Position numbers and translations under genes: made by a program
NCBI GenBank assembly: GCA_022566725.1
Contig: JADFIM010000004.1
Coordinates: 1-32,491 of the forward strand
Length of the DNA: 32,491 nt
From: Planctomycetota bacterium
Lineage (GTDB): Bacteria > Planctomycetota > Phycisphaerae > Phycisphaerales > SM1A02
Direction: 5' to 3'
Part shown: piece after piece, positions 23,201 to 31,488 of the stretch
Layout: the number at the start of each line of letters is the position of its first letter
Position numbering within the stretch: position 1 is the stretch's first letter
Notes under the pieces: model-generated
The model's database searches: none
Told to the model about the DNA's origin: nothing
Seen by the model: the letters and a program-made list of their open reading frames with translations, nothing else

Positions 23201-23307
23201 GATCCAAGTCTAGCAGGATTGTGCCCCCTGATCGAATCCAGCTCCAATAACACGGCGATCCGGCCGATACAATCGCACGGTGTTGTGGCCACGGTAGAGG
23301 ATCGAGC

Positions 23308-24123
23308 ATGCGGCGAATCATGTGCGCTGTTAGCGGGCTGATAACGCTGGCGCTGCTCGCTGGGTGTGCCAGTGGCGGCCTGCCTCCGCGGGCACTGTGG
23401 CATCCGGACACGTGGAGTCATCACAGAGCCGAGGATCAGCCGATCGTCCTGGAGGTAGCCAGGCCGGTGGCGATCGATGTGGAGTCGTTCAACGGCGACG
23501 TGATTATTACCGCCGACGACCGGCTGACCGTTGCGACGGTGTCGATTCTGCGCGAAGCGACCCATGGATACCGGCGCAAGGAGGAGGCGCAAGCGTCTTT
23601 GGCGGCAATCGACTACAGCCTCGCGCTGGTGCCGGGCGAGCTCGGCCAGGTGCTCCAGGTGCGTACCTGGACAACCCACGCCGAACCGCACTTTCAGCGG
23701 GCCCATATTCTCATCGACGTGCCTGAGGTGGACGGTATCACTGTGCGAGCTCAGCGCGGCAACGTATTTGTGACGAACATCGAGGGCGCGGTGGATATCT
23801 CAACCTCCCAGGGTAATGTGCGGGTGATGACGGATCTGCCCATGCGCCGGGCGGTCACCATCACCATTCGCCAAGGCAACATCGACTACCGCGTACGGGG
23901 TGAATCTTCCGGGGCGTTGGACTGTCACGCCACTCGGGGCCGGGTTGACCATCGCGTCAGGACCGGCCGGCTCATCATCGAGCCTGACAGAGACAAAGGC
24001 CGACTCCGGGCGACACTCAATGACGGCGAGAACCCAGTTGTGCTGCGGACCGCGGACGGCGACATCCGCATCGCCGTGGTTGACAACCCCACGGAGGTGG
24101 GCTGGCTCATCGTCGAACCATAA
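23308..24123 (+). CDS. DUF4097-like lipoprotein with beta-helix-type repeats
   Basis: A 271-residue protein starting MRRIMCAVSGLITLALLAGC, a lipoprotein signal with Cys20. The mature part has the DUF4097 adhesin-like pattern: VESFNGDVIITADD, VRAQRGNVFVTNIEGAVDIS, TSQGNVRVMTD, IRQGNIDYRVRGES and RTADGDIRIAVVDN, short strands separated by GN/GD turns that stack as a beta-helix. Function is unknown in the family; an envelope location is likely. GAGGA stands about 6 bases ahead of the ATG. It diverges from thiC and its stop overlaps the end of the zinc-ribbon gene at 24107 by 17 bases, tail to tail. Confidence 0.85.
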   Translation: MRRIMCAVSGLITLALLAGCASGGLPPRALWHPDTWSHHRAEDQPIVLEVARPVAIDVESFNGDVIITADDRLTVATVSILREATHGYRRKEEAQASLAAIDYSLALVPGELGQVLQVRTWTTHAEPHFQRAHILIDVPEVDGITVRAQRGNVFVTNIEGAVDISTSQGNVRVMTDLPMRRAVTITIRQGNIDYRVRGESSGALDCHATRGRVDHRVRTGRLIIEPDRDKGRLRATLNDGENPVVLRTADGDIRIAVVDNPTEVGWLIVEP

Positions 24124-24760
24124 CCCGCGCTGCTGCGCACAGCTTGTCACGCAGCGCATCTCGAACCCGCGCTGCCTCGCGCTGGGTATAGCGAACCCGA
24201 ATATCGATACCGGGCGAATAGATCCGCCGCCACCACAAAGGTACGAAACGGATTCGCCACTCGGATATGACATCAGCAGACGTTCGATCTCGCCTGCCGA
24301 ACAGGTTCACGGAAAGGGACCATGGCCGTCTCACCGTCACCTGAGCAAAGTAGCACCAGGGGAGGCTTCTCCTGGGCCAGCCACCACCCAGCCAACTGAC
24401 TCGATCATCAGTAACCAGCAAGCTGGTGTCTCCACCGCGGGTCCGGCGTAGCCATCGGCGATACAACCAGCCGAAAAAGCTGACGCTGCCCCATGCGAGA
24501 AGCCATCCGAATAAGGGGATCCCCCCAACGATGCCCGGCGTGACGATGGCGATGATGAAACACAGGATGAGCGCGGCGTAGGCAGCCAGTTCCCCGCGGG
24601 TGATCCGGGGCCGACGGGCATCACCTGTAATGATGAACATTGAGTCGTCGTACTCAAAGCCGCATTCCGGGCAGCGATGCTTGCGTGGCAGTGTCGCCAG
24701 GTCGTAGCCGCAGCACGGGCAATGTTTGAGGCGCAGGATGTCGCGGGGATCGCTCGTCAT
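24107..24760 (-). CDS. Zinc-ribbon membrane protein, second of a coupled pair
   Basis: 217 residues. An N-terminal zinc ribbon CPCCGYDLATLPRKHRCPEC (ligands Cys14, 17, 30, 33) and GFEYDDSMFI lead into two close membrane helices (ELAAYAALILCFIIAIVTPG and IPLFGWLLAWGSVSFFGWLY), then a cytoplasmic PH-like domain of about 110 residues ending RVRDALRDKLCAAARVMVRR. This layout is typical of planctomycetes; no function is known. The ATG at 24760 lies just past the TGA of the upstream gene (TGA-TTG-ATG), so translation is probably coupled. The two neighbours share zinc-ligand spacing and the C-terminal helix, which marks a tandem duplication. Confidence 0.82.
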   Translation of the reverse strand: MTSDPRDILRLKHCPCCGYDLATLPRKHRCPECGFEYDDSMFIITGDARRPRITRGELAAYAALILCFIIAIVTPGIVGGIPLFGWLLAWGSVSFFGWLYRRWLRRTRGGDTSLLVTDDRVSWLGGGWPRRSLPWCYFAQVTVRRPWSLSVNLFGRRDRTSADVISEWRIRFVPLWWRRIYSPGIDIRVRYTQREAARVRDALRDKLCAAARVMVRR

Positions 24761-24763
24761 CAA

Positions 24764-25399
24764 TCACCACCCACGCTCGTGATCATCTTGGGCTTTGTCT
24801 TCGGCTTCGGCTCTTAGCGCGGCGTTGATGCGGCGCTGGATTTCGTCGCGCACCGCCTCGGCTTCCTGATCGGGACATTCGAGACGGGCGTTGACAATGG
24901 GCGGGCCGAATAGCCGCCACCAGTTTGGATACAGATGGAGCCGCCAGGCGCCCTCGCCATCGGGCAGGAGCATCAGGTGGGAGAAATTGCGCCACAGATA
25001 GATCCGCCCACCCCTGCTGCCCACCCGCGCCACGCCATCCTCGGTAATGAGATAGCGAACCAATGCCCGGCTGCCTGTGTCGTCCCGCCTGTGGACGTAC
25101 CAGTACAGGGCAGCGGCGACAAGAACAGCCGCAGCGAAGATCGTCGCAACGATGCGCCACGACCACCCGAACTCAAACCGCAAGATGAGCAGGCCAAGCA
25201 GGGCCACAGGGCTGTAGATCACGCCCGCCCGCACCCATGTTCGCGCGTCCGGCAGGCGCCAGCCTTCCAGCACAAACATCGATTCGTCATAGGCGAACCC
25301 GCATTCGGGGCATCGATGGCGCCGAGGCAACGCCGCGAGGTCGTAGGAGCATCTCGGGCATCGTGTCAGGCGAACAGTGTGGGACACGGCGGCGGACAC
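24764..25399 (-). CDS. Zinc-ribbon membrane protein, first of a coupled pair
   Basis: 211 residues, a paralogue of the protein coded just downstream. CPRCSYDLAALPRRHRCPEC puts Cys14, 17, 30 and 33 at exactly the same positions, followed by GFAYDESMFVLEGWRLPD. Two membrane helices follow (VIYSPVALLGLLILRFEFGW; IVATIFAAAVLVAAALYWYV), then a soluble domain with YLITEDGVARVGSRGGRIYL and LECPDQEAEAVRDEIQRRIN. The GTG at 25399 has a weak site; GTG at codon 5 would also fit. Its promoter must lie in the 23-base gap before the divergent rlmE, or inside rlmE. Confidence 0.82.
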   Translation of the reverse strand: MSAAVSHTVRLTRCPRCSYDLAALPRRHRCPECGFAYDESMFVLEGWRLPDARTWVRAGVIYSPVALLGLLILRFEFGWSWRIVATIFAAAVLVAAALYWYVHRRDDTGSRALVRYLITEDGVARVGSRGGRIYLWRNFSHLMLLPDGEGAWRLHLYPNWWRLFGPPIVNARLECPDQEAEAVRDEIQRRINAALRAEAEDKAQDDHERGW

Positions 25400-25422
25400 C
25401 TTGCCATAAGCGTACCCTCATC

Positions 25423-26181
25423 ATGATGGCCCACGAGGTTCAGGATCATTACTTCCGCCAGGCCAAGCGCGAGGGGTATCTGTCGCGGGCGGCGTACAAG
25501 CTCATCGAGATCGACGACCGCAAGAGGCTGCTGCGGCACGGCGACTGGGTGCTGGATTGCGGCGCGGCGCCGGGCTCGTGGCTGCAGGTGGCCGCCAAAC
25601 GCGTCGGAGCCCGGGGCGTCATCGTCGGCATCGACCGTCGGCCGATCACCCACCATTTCGAGCACGGCAACATCCGCCTGATTGAGGGCGATCTGACGCA
25701 AACGCCGGCAACGCTATTGCTCCAGCTCGCACAGGACGGTGGATCCGGACCTTCCTCGTCCGCTGAGGTCCGCCGCGGCGGATCAGGTCCGGCTTGTGGT
25801 CGCGACCGTATGCGGCTGTTTGACTGCGTGCTTTCGGATATGGCTCCCACCACCTCGGGCGATCGAACGACGGACCACCACCTGTCGGTTCGGTTGTGCC
25901 ACACGGTGCTCGACTGCTGCGCCGAGGTGTTGCGGCCCGGCGGGCACCTCGTGATGAAGGTCTTCGAAGGCGAGGCGTATCCGGAGCTGGTGGCGCGAGC
26001 CCGCCGGCTCTTTGAGACCCTCAAAGGCTTCGTTCCCAAAGCCTCACGCCCTCAGTCCACGGAGATCTACATTGTCGCCCGCAAGTTCCGCGGGCCCGGC
26101 GCCGAGCAATCCACGCTTAGCCACTTCGAGCTTGACCAGCCGCCTCGGCGACGACCCTCTCGCGGATGGGGCGATGGGTAG
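25423..26181 (+). CDS. rlmE: 23S rRNA 2'-O-ribose U2552 methyltransferase (RlmE/FtsJ)
   Basis: 252 residues against about 209 in E. coli. REGYLSRAAYKLIEID, the SAM loop LDCGAAPGSWLQVA, VLSDMAPTTSGDR and HLVMKVFEG are the RrmJ/FtsJ blocks; the K-D-K-E tetrad reads Lys26, Asp139, Lys179, Glu214. It methylates the A-loop of 23S rRNA in the large subunit. Residues about 105-129 (GGSGPSSSAEVRRGGSGPAC) are an insert between the SAM fold strands, coded by the palindromic block at 25745-25792. The C-terminal basic tail is also longer than usual. The frame is open to 25237, but similarity begins at MMAHEVQDHYFRQAK, with no clear ribosome site. Confidence 0.93.
   Translation: MMAHEVQDHYFRQAKREGYLSRAAYKLIEIDDRKRLLRHGDWVLDCGAAPGSWLQVAAKRVGARGVIVGIDRRPITHHFEHGNIRLIEGDLTQTPATLLLQLAQDGGSGPSSSAEVRRGGSGPACGRDRMRLFDCVLSDMAPTTSGDRTTDHHLSVRLCHTVLDCCAEVLRPGGHLVMKVFEGEAYPELVARARRLFETLKGFVPKASRPQSTEIYIVARKFRGPGAEQSTLSHFELDQPPRRRPSRGWGDG
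25745..25792. repeat. Nested palindrome inside rlmE
   Basis: Outer arms CCGGACCT (25745-25752) and AGGTCCGG (25785-25792) enclose a perfect 14-bp palindrome TCCGCCGCGGCGGA (25769-25782), itself bracketed by CTGA and TCAG. The reading frame passes through as a Gly/Ser/Arg-rich insert. Its GGTCCGCCG core resembles part of the RAYT hairpin. Confidence 0.8.
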
Positions 26182-26356
26182 GGTGCCATCGGCGCCACGG
26201 AGCAAGAGCCGCATTATCGTGCGCAGTTTCTGCCGAACATCAGCAACCGCTGCCATCCGTGCAACCCGCAACCCGCGGGAGAACCCCCTTTTGCCGGGAC
26301 CGTCCATGGGCGCGTGATTTGCCTCACAGCCGGACGCAGCACAAGGAGCATTCCGC

Positions 26357-27382
26357 ATGCTTACCACCAGCGCATTGGCCGGTCATCTCACTCATGGGCT
26401 TCTTGCCGCCAGCCGGCTATCCCCCGTTCGCAAGTCCATCCCGGCGGAGGGGCTCACCACCCCGAGCGCATTCAAGAGTAAGGCGGCGCCTACTGCCCAA
26501 CTCGCCACGGCGCAACCGGCGAAACCGCTGGTGCACACCATCGCCAAGAACACGGTCGTTCCAAGCGGCCCCATGACGCTTCGGAACATCGCGCAGCCCA
26601 CTGTCACCAAGGCGATACCCGCACCCGCAGACTCGCAGCCCCCTGTCACAGACAATGTGGATACACCAAACGTGCTCATTACGGCAGACCAGGAGTTGCA
26701 GCAGCCGTATGACCCGTTGCAGGCCCGCGTCGACGCCCTGCTCGCCGACTGGGGTCAGGCCGACTCTCCCTATGATTTCAACGGTGACGGAACCGTTGAT
26801 CCGTACGACTTGACGATCCTTCTCGGCGGCAACTTCCCGCCGCAAGAAGCACCGCCCCAGCAGCCCACTGTCGCAGCCCGGCCGGCCGAGAGGGTGGCAA
26901 CAAGGCTGACCTCCGCCATCTTCGCCGCCCGTGATCGCGACCGCGACGGGACAATCAGAGAAAAGGAGTTCGCAGGCGGGCAGCATCTGTTTCGTCGCAT
27001 TGACCGCGACGGTGACGGAGTAATCAGCCGCACGGACCTCCATGACGCGATCACGGACAGTCTCAAGGTAACCTTGAGACGTGACGAGCCGCTGAGACTG
27101 GGCCATTTCACCCGGAGCTGGCTCTCGGCCTTCAACCGGCATGGCAAGGCCGACGGACCTGCGAAGATGTCCGAGCACATCCCATCGATGCGACGACACG
27201 AGCACAATCGCGCCGTCGCCGAGCACATCGCTCACGCATTGCAACCGCAGTTCTCCAGCAACCCCACTGATATCCGACAGGTCGTCGACAAATCCAACCT
27301 TGCCGACGATCAGAAGAAGATGACCCTCGATCGAATCGCCGCCTGGCATCCTCGGGGGCTGAAGGTCAGCCTTGTCGGATGA
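26357..27382 (+). CDS. EF-hand / dockerin-like calcium-binding protein
   Basis: 341 residues with AAGGAG 8 bases before the ATG. After a low-complexity Ala/Pro/Thr stretch (25-110), DFNGDGTVDPYDLTILLGGN at 140-159 is a dockerin-type calcium loop. RDRDRDGTIREKEF (192-205) and RIDRDGDGVISRTDLHDAIT (214-233) form an EF-hand pair with Asp ligands in place. The last 100 residues are charged and helical. The N-terminus MLTTSALAGHLTHGLLAASR is not a convincing signal peptide, so location is uncertain. Planctomycetes carry many such proteins; the partner is unknown. A strong hairpin follows at 27421. Confidence 0.8.
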   Translation: MLTTSALAGHLTHGLLAASRLSPVRKSIPAEGLTTPSAFKSKAAPTAQLATAQPAKPLVHTIAKNTVVPSGPMTLRNIAQPTVTKAIPAPADSQPPVTDNVDTPNVLITADQELQQPYDPLQARVDALLADWGQADSPYDFNGDGTVDPYDLTILLGGNFPPQEAPPQQPTVAARPAERVATRLTSAIFAARDRDRDGTIREKEFAGGQHLFRRIDRDGDGVISRTDLHDAITDSLKVTLRRDEPLRLGHFTRSWLSAFNRHGKADGPAKMSEHIPSMRRHEHNRAVAEHIAHALQPQFSSNPTDIRQVVDKSNLADDQKKMTLDRIAAWHPRGLKVSLVG

Positions 27383-27420
27383 TCATGAACCCAGACGGCT
27401 ACGCCCCCCGGTAAGCACGT

Positions 27421-27448
27421 GTGAACCGCAGCATCCGCTGCGGTTCAC
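27421..27448 (+). terminator. Hairpin between convergent genes, probable terminator
   Basis: A perfect 12-bp stem GTGAACCGCAGC / GCTGCGGTTCAC with an ATCC loop, followed on the plus strand by TTGGTTTCG, a short T-rich tail. It lies 38 bases after the EF-hand gene and 48 bases beyond the stop of the opposing Gfo/Idh gene, so it could end both transcripts, the plus strand more convincingly. Confidence 0.7.
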
Positions 27449-27496
27449 TTGGTTTCGTGATTGTGCGCGGCTGGCACAAGAGGCGGCCTCACCAAC

Positions 27497-28528
27497 TCAA
27501 ACCATCCTGGCGCCGGCTTCCCTCGCGGCCGCAACGATCCGATCTGCGGCGCGGACCGCGGCAAAGCCCGCCTGGACATCCACGCTCGCCCGACGTCCGT
27601 TGCGCACAGCGGAAATGAAATCCTCGATCTGCATTTTCAGCGGCTCACCGTCACTCACGGCTAGCGGCTCCACCTTCACCATACTGAGGTAGTCAACCTG
27701 CGAGAGGTCCTCCCCCGCCGCCAACCGCCGGCGCAGCTCGGCCAGCTGTTGGGCGTTGGCCGTCTTGCGGACCACGGTGCCGGTTCGCTTCACGAAGTCC
27801 GCCGAGACGTACGCATCTTCACTGATCAGCCGAATCTTCCGCTCGGTCTTTAGCGCCAGGCGACTTGCGGTGAGGTTCGCCACACAGCACATGCCATCGG
27901 CACCTGGGGGAAACGTCAGCCGGGCGTTGCAGACGTCCTCCGCTTCGCCGAACACACTGACCGCGTTGGCCTGCACCTGCTGCGGTTCGCAGCCCAGAAG
28001 CATCAGCAGCACGTCGATGTCGTGGATCATCATGTCTAGCACCACACCCACATCGACGCTGCGAAACGTCATTGGGCTGACGCGATCGACCTCGACGTAG
28101 CGGGGCGTGATGCCCGAAAGCGAGCGGATGGCCACAGTCACCGGGTCGTAGCGGACGATATGCCCTACCTGCAGCACGGCAACGGAGTGCTCGGCCGCAT
28201 CGACAATGGCCTGCGCCTCCTGCACATCGGGCGCCAAGGGCTTCTCAATCAGGCAAGCCACCTTCGCACTCAGCAGCGGCTCTGCGACGCGCCGGTGAGA
28301 AACCGTAGGGGTCGCGACGCTCGCCGCGTCAACGCCCTGTTCCAGGAGCTGCTCGACGGTTTCAAACGCCTGGACCCCCCATTGATCGTGAGCCTGGCGA
28401 CGACGCTGCGGGTCGATGTCCACCACGCCGACCAGCTCAACGGCCTCGGTCTCGGCATACACCCGTGCGTGATGCGACCCCATCCGGCCGACGCCGATCA
28501 CCCCGCAACGTATCGGGCGATCAATCAT
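27497..28528 (-). CDS. Gfo/Idh/MocA oxidoreductase, UDP-sugar-dehydrogenase-like
   Basis: 343 residues. The Rossmann motif GVIGVGRMGSHHARVY (9-24), EKP at 95-97 and the catalytic-type block VVLDMMIHDIDVLLMLLG (His169, Asp170) are intact. The IHDID pattern and overall length resemble the GnnA-like UDP-N-acetylglucosamine 3-dehydrogenase subgroup, which feeds diamino-sugar lipid A synthesis, but this is a similarity in style and no lipid A gene is in the window. It overlaps the upstream membrane-protein gene by ATGA (28525-28528), so it is translationally coupled to it. It is only distantly similar to the other Gfo/Idh protein at 12667. Confidence 0.9.
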   Translation of the reverse strand: MIDRPIRCGVIGVGRMGSHHARVYAETEAVELVGVVDIDPQRRRQAHDQWGVQAFETVEQLLEQGVDAASVATPTVSHRRVAEPLLSAKVACLIEKPLAPDVQEAQAIVDAAEHSVAVLQVGHIVRYDPVTVAIRSLSGITPRYVEVDRVSPMTFRSVDVGVVLDMMIHDIDVLLMLLGCEPQQVQANAVSVFGEAEDVCNARLTFPPGADGMCCVANLTASRLALKTERKIRLISEDAYVSADFVKRTGTVVRKTANAQQLAELRRRLAAGEDLSQVDYLSMVKVEPLAVSDGEPLKMQIEDFISAVRNGRRASVDVQAGFAAVRAADRIVAAAREAGARMV

Positions 28529-29514
28529 GAGCTGCCCCCATTCAGCACAACGTCAGTCGAAGGCACGGGTTGGATCGGCGGCGGGTCGGCGGACGGTTCA
28601 GCCAGCTCGATGGGGTTTGGAGGCGGAGGTATCGGCGCCAGCCTTGGGGCCATTCGCTCGTGCAGCTCCCGGCTGCGCTCGGCCCGGGCTTGAGAGTGAA
28701 CAACCGACCAGCCCAGAGCATGATTCAGCGAAAGCAGCCCCACGGGAAACACAAGGATCGAAGCCGCCAACAGCAGGGCGAATGGCACGACCACAAGCGG
28801 GATCACAATAAACCTCATCACGCCGAAGGACACGCCTATCAGGGGAACCAGCATGCTGAGCGCCACGGCAAACGGAATGCCGAACACGGCCAACTTAAAT
28901 GCCTTGGCTGCAAAGTCGTCGCGAACCCAGCCGGCAAACCGCGCCAAGTGCATCGCCAAAGCAAGGACGCCGACGAGGCCGAGAACCGCGCCACCGGCGG
29001 TCACGGCGAGAGCGACAGCCGGCGTGGCGACAGCCAAGTTCCAGGCGACCACGGCCAGGGCCCACCCGCCTTGCAACCAACGTGCCGAAAGGCGTAACCA
29101 GCTTCCCTTTGACAAGCCGTAAACGGCCGCCTGTGGCATATCCAGTGGTTCAGTCAGCCGCCAGACGGCGACGAACCACAGCGCGATCAGTGCGATCACG
29201 GCAACTTCGTACCCCCCGGGCGCGGCCGGCAGCATGTAGTGTGCGACCGGCACGACCAGAACGCCGCCCACCGCCCCGATCGCCATCCAAGTGCTCAGGC
29301 GAAACTTCTTGATCAACGGCAGCGGCAGCTCATCAAACGCAAGATCGGTGTCCCGGCGAAACCTGATCGGAGTGCCGCACTCCGGGCACACGCCGCCGTA
29401 GCGAAGCCCTCGCAAGTTATACTCGCACTGGTCGCACGGTTTGTCGGTGTCGATCGCTCGGCCTTGCAATGCGGCCCGGTACTTGAGGTACTTGTCGGTG
29501 AAGAACTGGGACAT
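28525..29514 (-). CDS. Zinc-ribbon multi-pass membrane protein
   Basis: 329 residues. CDQCEYNLRGLRYGGVCPEC near the N-terminus (Cys27, 30, 43, 46) is the planctomycete-type zinc ribbon. About six membrane helices follow between residues 75 and 280 (for example MAIGAVGGVLVVPVAHYML; FIVIPLVVVPFALLLAASIL). The C-terminus is a Pro-rich tail ending VPSTDVVLNGGSS. No known transporter or enzyme motif is visible. It shares the ribbon, but not the rest, with the proteins at 24107 and 24764. It heads a two-gene unit with the Gfo/Idh gene and starts 51 bases before the purQ stop region on the same strand. Confidence 0.82.
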   Translation of the reverse strand: MSQFFTDKYLKYRAALQGRAIDTDKPCDQCEYNLRGLRYGGVCPECGTPIRFRRDTDLAFDELPLPLIKKFRLSTWMAIGAVGGVLVVPVAHYMLPAAPGGYEVAVIALIALWFVAVWRLTEPLDMPQAAVYGLSKGSWLRLSARWLQGGWALAVVAWNLAVATPAVALAVTAGGAVLGLVGVLALAMHLARFAGWVRDDFAAKAFKLAVFGIPFAVALSMLVPLIGVSFGVMRFIVIPLVVVPFALLLAASILVFPVGLLSLNHALGWSVVHSQARAERSRELHERMAPRLAPIPPPPNPIELAEPSADPPPIQPVPSTDVVLNGGSS

Positions 29515-29565
29515 CAGCGAACCATCGTACCCTCGTCCGTCCGCCCCAGCCGACGATCAGGCTGC

Positions 29566-30369
29566 TCAGACCGCGGCGGCCTGAGCAGCCCAGGCCACCG
29601 CTTGGCGAAACATCGCAAGACCAAGCGGGTGACCGGCGACAGATGGTCCGCGCAGGCGCGTCCATTGCGGGTGCTGATTCCAACGGGTGAACCGCTCCGG
29701 ATGAGGCATCAACCCCAGCACCAGCCCCGAGGCATCGCAGACCCCAGCCACATCGCCCACGGAGCCGTTGGGGTTGTCGCCGGGCCGATAGCGCAGCGCA
29801 ATCTGTCCAGACCGCTCCAGCCGGCCCAGCGACCGCGGTGAACTGGTGACAAACTGTCCTTCTCCATGGGCGACGGGCAGCATCGCTGATGGATCGTCCG
29901 CAGTCAGGCCGTGCGTCCAAACACAGCGGGTCTCGAGCGGAACCACCACGCCACACCAACGGTCCACGAACCGGCCGGTGTCATTGTGGGCCAGAGCGAT
30001 CGTCGGCCGAGGCGGAGTCGATGGCCAGGGCTCGTCCCCCGCCGGTCCGGGCAGAATCCCCATCTGCACCGCGACCTGGAATCCGTTGCAGGGAGCAATG
30101 ATCGGGACGCCTCGCTCGATCGCGCAGGCCAACGCCCGGTATAGACGACGGCGCATCAGCACTGCGGCGATCCTCCCTGCGGCGATCGCGTCGCCGTAAC
30201 TGAACCCGCCGGGCAAGCCGATCAGTTCGAAACGGTCGATCAACTGGGGACTGGCGAGAAGCCGGTTCAGGTGAATGAACTCAGCGGAGGCGCCGGCCAG
30301 CTCAAACGCGTAGGCCAGCTCACGATCGCAATTGATCCCGGCAGTGGTGATGATCAAGGCGTTGGGCAT
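29566..30369 (-). CDS. purQ: Phosphoribosylformylglycinamidine synthase, glutaminase subunit
   Basis: 267 residues. This class I glutamine amidotransferase supplies ammonia to PurL for the fourth step of purine synthesis. The catalytic triad is visible: Cys94 in APCNGFQVAVQMGILPG, His223 and Glu225 in MPHPER. GLPGGFSYGDAIAAGRIAA is the oxyanion-loop block. It is about 40 residues longer than B. subtilis PurQ, partly through the loop PAGDEPWPSTPPRP at 110-122. It follows purL on the same strand with a 69-base spacer that contains a GC-rich hairpin. No PurS is visible in the window. No clear ribosome site. Confidence 0.94.
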   Translation of the reverse strand: MPNALIITTAGINCDRELAYAFELAGASAEFIHLNRLLASPQLIDRFELIGLPGGFSYGDAIAAGRIAAVLMRRRLYRALACAIERGVPIIAPCNGFQVAVQMGILPGPAGDEPWPSTPPRPTIALAHNDTGRFVDRWCGVVVPLETRCVWTHGLTADDPSAMLPVAHGEGQFVTSSPRSLGRLERSGQIALRYRPGDNPNGSVGDVAGVCDASGLVLGLMPHPERFTRWNQHPQWTRLRGPSVAGHPLGLAMFRQAVAWAAQAAAV

Positions 30370-30416
30370 GGTGCGACAGAGGTTAGGGGTCAGGAGCTAT
30401 GAGCTATTCGTTTCGC

Positions 30417-30435
30417 GGGCGGGGTTGTCCCGCCC
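30417..30435. repeat. GC-rich hairpin in the purL-purQ spacer
   Basis: GGGCGGG and CCCGCCC pair around GTTGT, three bases after the purL stop. It lacks a U-tract. It may be another member of the palindrome set described for thiC, purL and the RAYT gene, or an attenuating hairpin between the two subunit genes. Confidence 0.6.
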
Positions 30436-30438
30436 TCT

Positions 30439-31488
30439 TTACCAATCCAATGTGCCGAGCCACGCCGCTTGCAACTCCTTGACGCTTACATCCAGTTGGT
30501 CGTCTGCCAGCGTTAGCCGAGACGACGAATTGAACGTGCCGATGACGGCCCCGGGCAGATCGTGCAACCGCGAACTGACCTCCGCAAGATCATCGCCGCG
30601 TATCTCAAGCAGGTATCGTGCCGGTTGCTCGCAGAAGCAGCGGTGCTCAAGCGGTGGATCATCTTCGGCGGGCAAGTCAGCCAGATCAAGTTGCAGCCCG
30701 AGACCGCTGGCGATCGTCATTTCCGCAGCGGCGACCAGCAGACCCCCTTCGCTGCAATCGTGAGCCGAGCTCACAAGGCCGTCGTTGATCAACTCAGCTA
30801 CCGACCGCGCAATACGTGGTGCGACGTTGAGATCCACCGCGGGCAACGGAGAATGCCGAGCCTCACTATCACCAAACAGCATCTCGAAATGCGACCCGCC
30901 GATCGCCGAAGACGCCGGACTTCCGACGACCATCAGGAGATTCCCGGATTCCTTGGCATCCATGGTCACGCAACGGCTCACATCGGGCACGATGCCTATG
31001 CCGGAGATGAGCAACGTCGGCGGGATTTCGATTGTCTTGCCGTCGGAGGTGGTGAACTGGTTGTTCAACGAGTCCTTGCCGGAGATGAACGGCGCGCGAT
31101 AGGCCAAGGCCCCGTCATAGCACGCCTCCGCAGCGCGGACCAGCGCTCCCAGGTTTCGAGGGTCGTCGCAGCTCGGCCAGCAGAAGTTGTCCAGCAGCGC
31201 AATGCGGCTCGGATCGGCCCCGACGCAGACAAGGTTGCGCACGCATTCATCGATCGCTGCGAGGGCCATCAGATACGGATCATCGCGTAAGCCGGTGGCC
31301 AGACCATTGGCGATCGCAAGACCTCGCGTCGAGTCGAGCAGAGGCAGGATCACCGCGGCGTCCGACGGGCCGTCACCATCGGGGCCCACCAACGGCTTGA
31401 TGATCGAGCCGCCCTGCACTTCATGGTCGTACTGGCGGATAATCCACCGCTTCGACGCGATATTGGGATGAGCGAGGAAGCAGCGCAT
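30439..31488 (-). CDS. purL: PurL, C-terminal half in a separate frame
   Basis: Reads [40 protein letters not shown] and [10 protein letters not shown], continuing through [30 protein letters not shown] and [20 protein letters not shown] to the PurL C-terminus [11 protein letters not shown]. This is the second AIRS-like half of formylglycinamide ribonucleotide synthetase. It runs in the +1 frame relative to the N-terminal half and overlaps it by about 68 bases. ATG 31488 (TTG 31521 is possible) has no ribosome site, so a frameshift in one gene is more likely than two genes. Conserved residues of this half look intact. Confidence 0.85.
   Translation of the reverse strand: MRCFLAHPNIASKRWIIRQYDHEVQGGSIIKPLVGPDGDGPSDAAVILPLLDSTRGLAIANGLATGLRDDPYLMALAAIDECVRNLVCVGADPSRIALLDNFCWPSCDDPRNLGALVRAAEACYDGALAYRAPFISGKDSLNNQFTTSDGKTIEIPPTLLISGIGIVPDVSRCVTMDAKESGNLLMVVGSPASSAIGGSHFEMLFGDSEARHSPLPAVDLNVAPRIARSVAELINDGLVSSAHDCSEGGLLVAAAEMTIASGLGLQLDLADLPAEDDPPLEHRCFCEQPARYLLEIRGDDLAEVSSRLHDLPGAVIGTFNSSSRLTLADDQLDVSVKELQAAWLGTLDW

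Noticed and set aside
23201-23260. TTGGAG and CACAAT about 18 bases apart as a thiC promoter
   Set aside because: The match to the sigma-70 consensus is poor and the background of such pairs is high.
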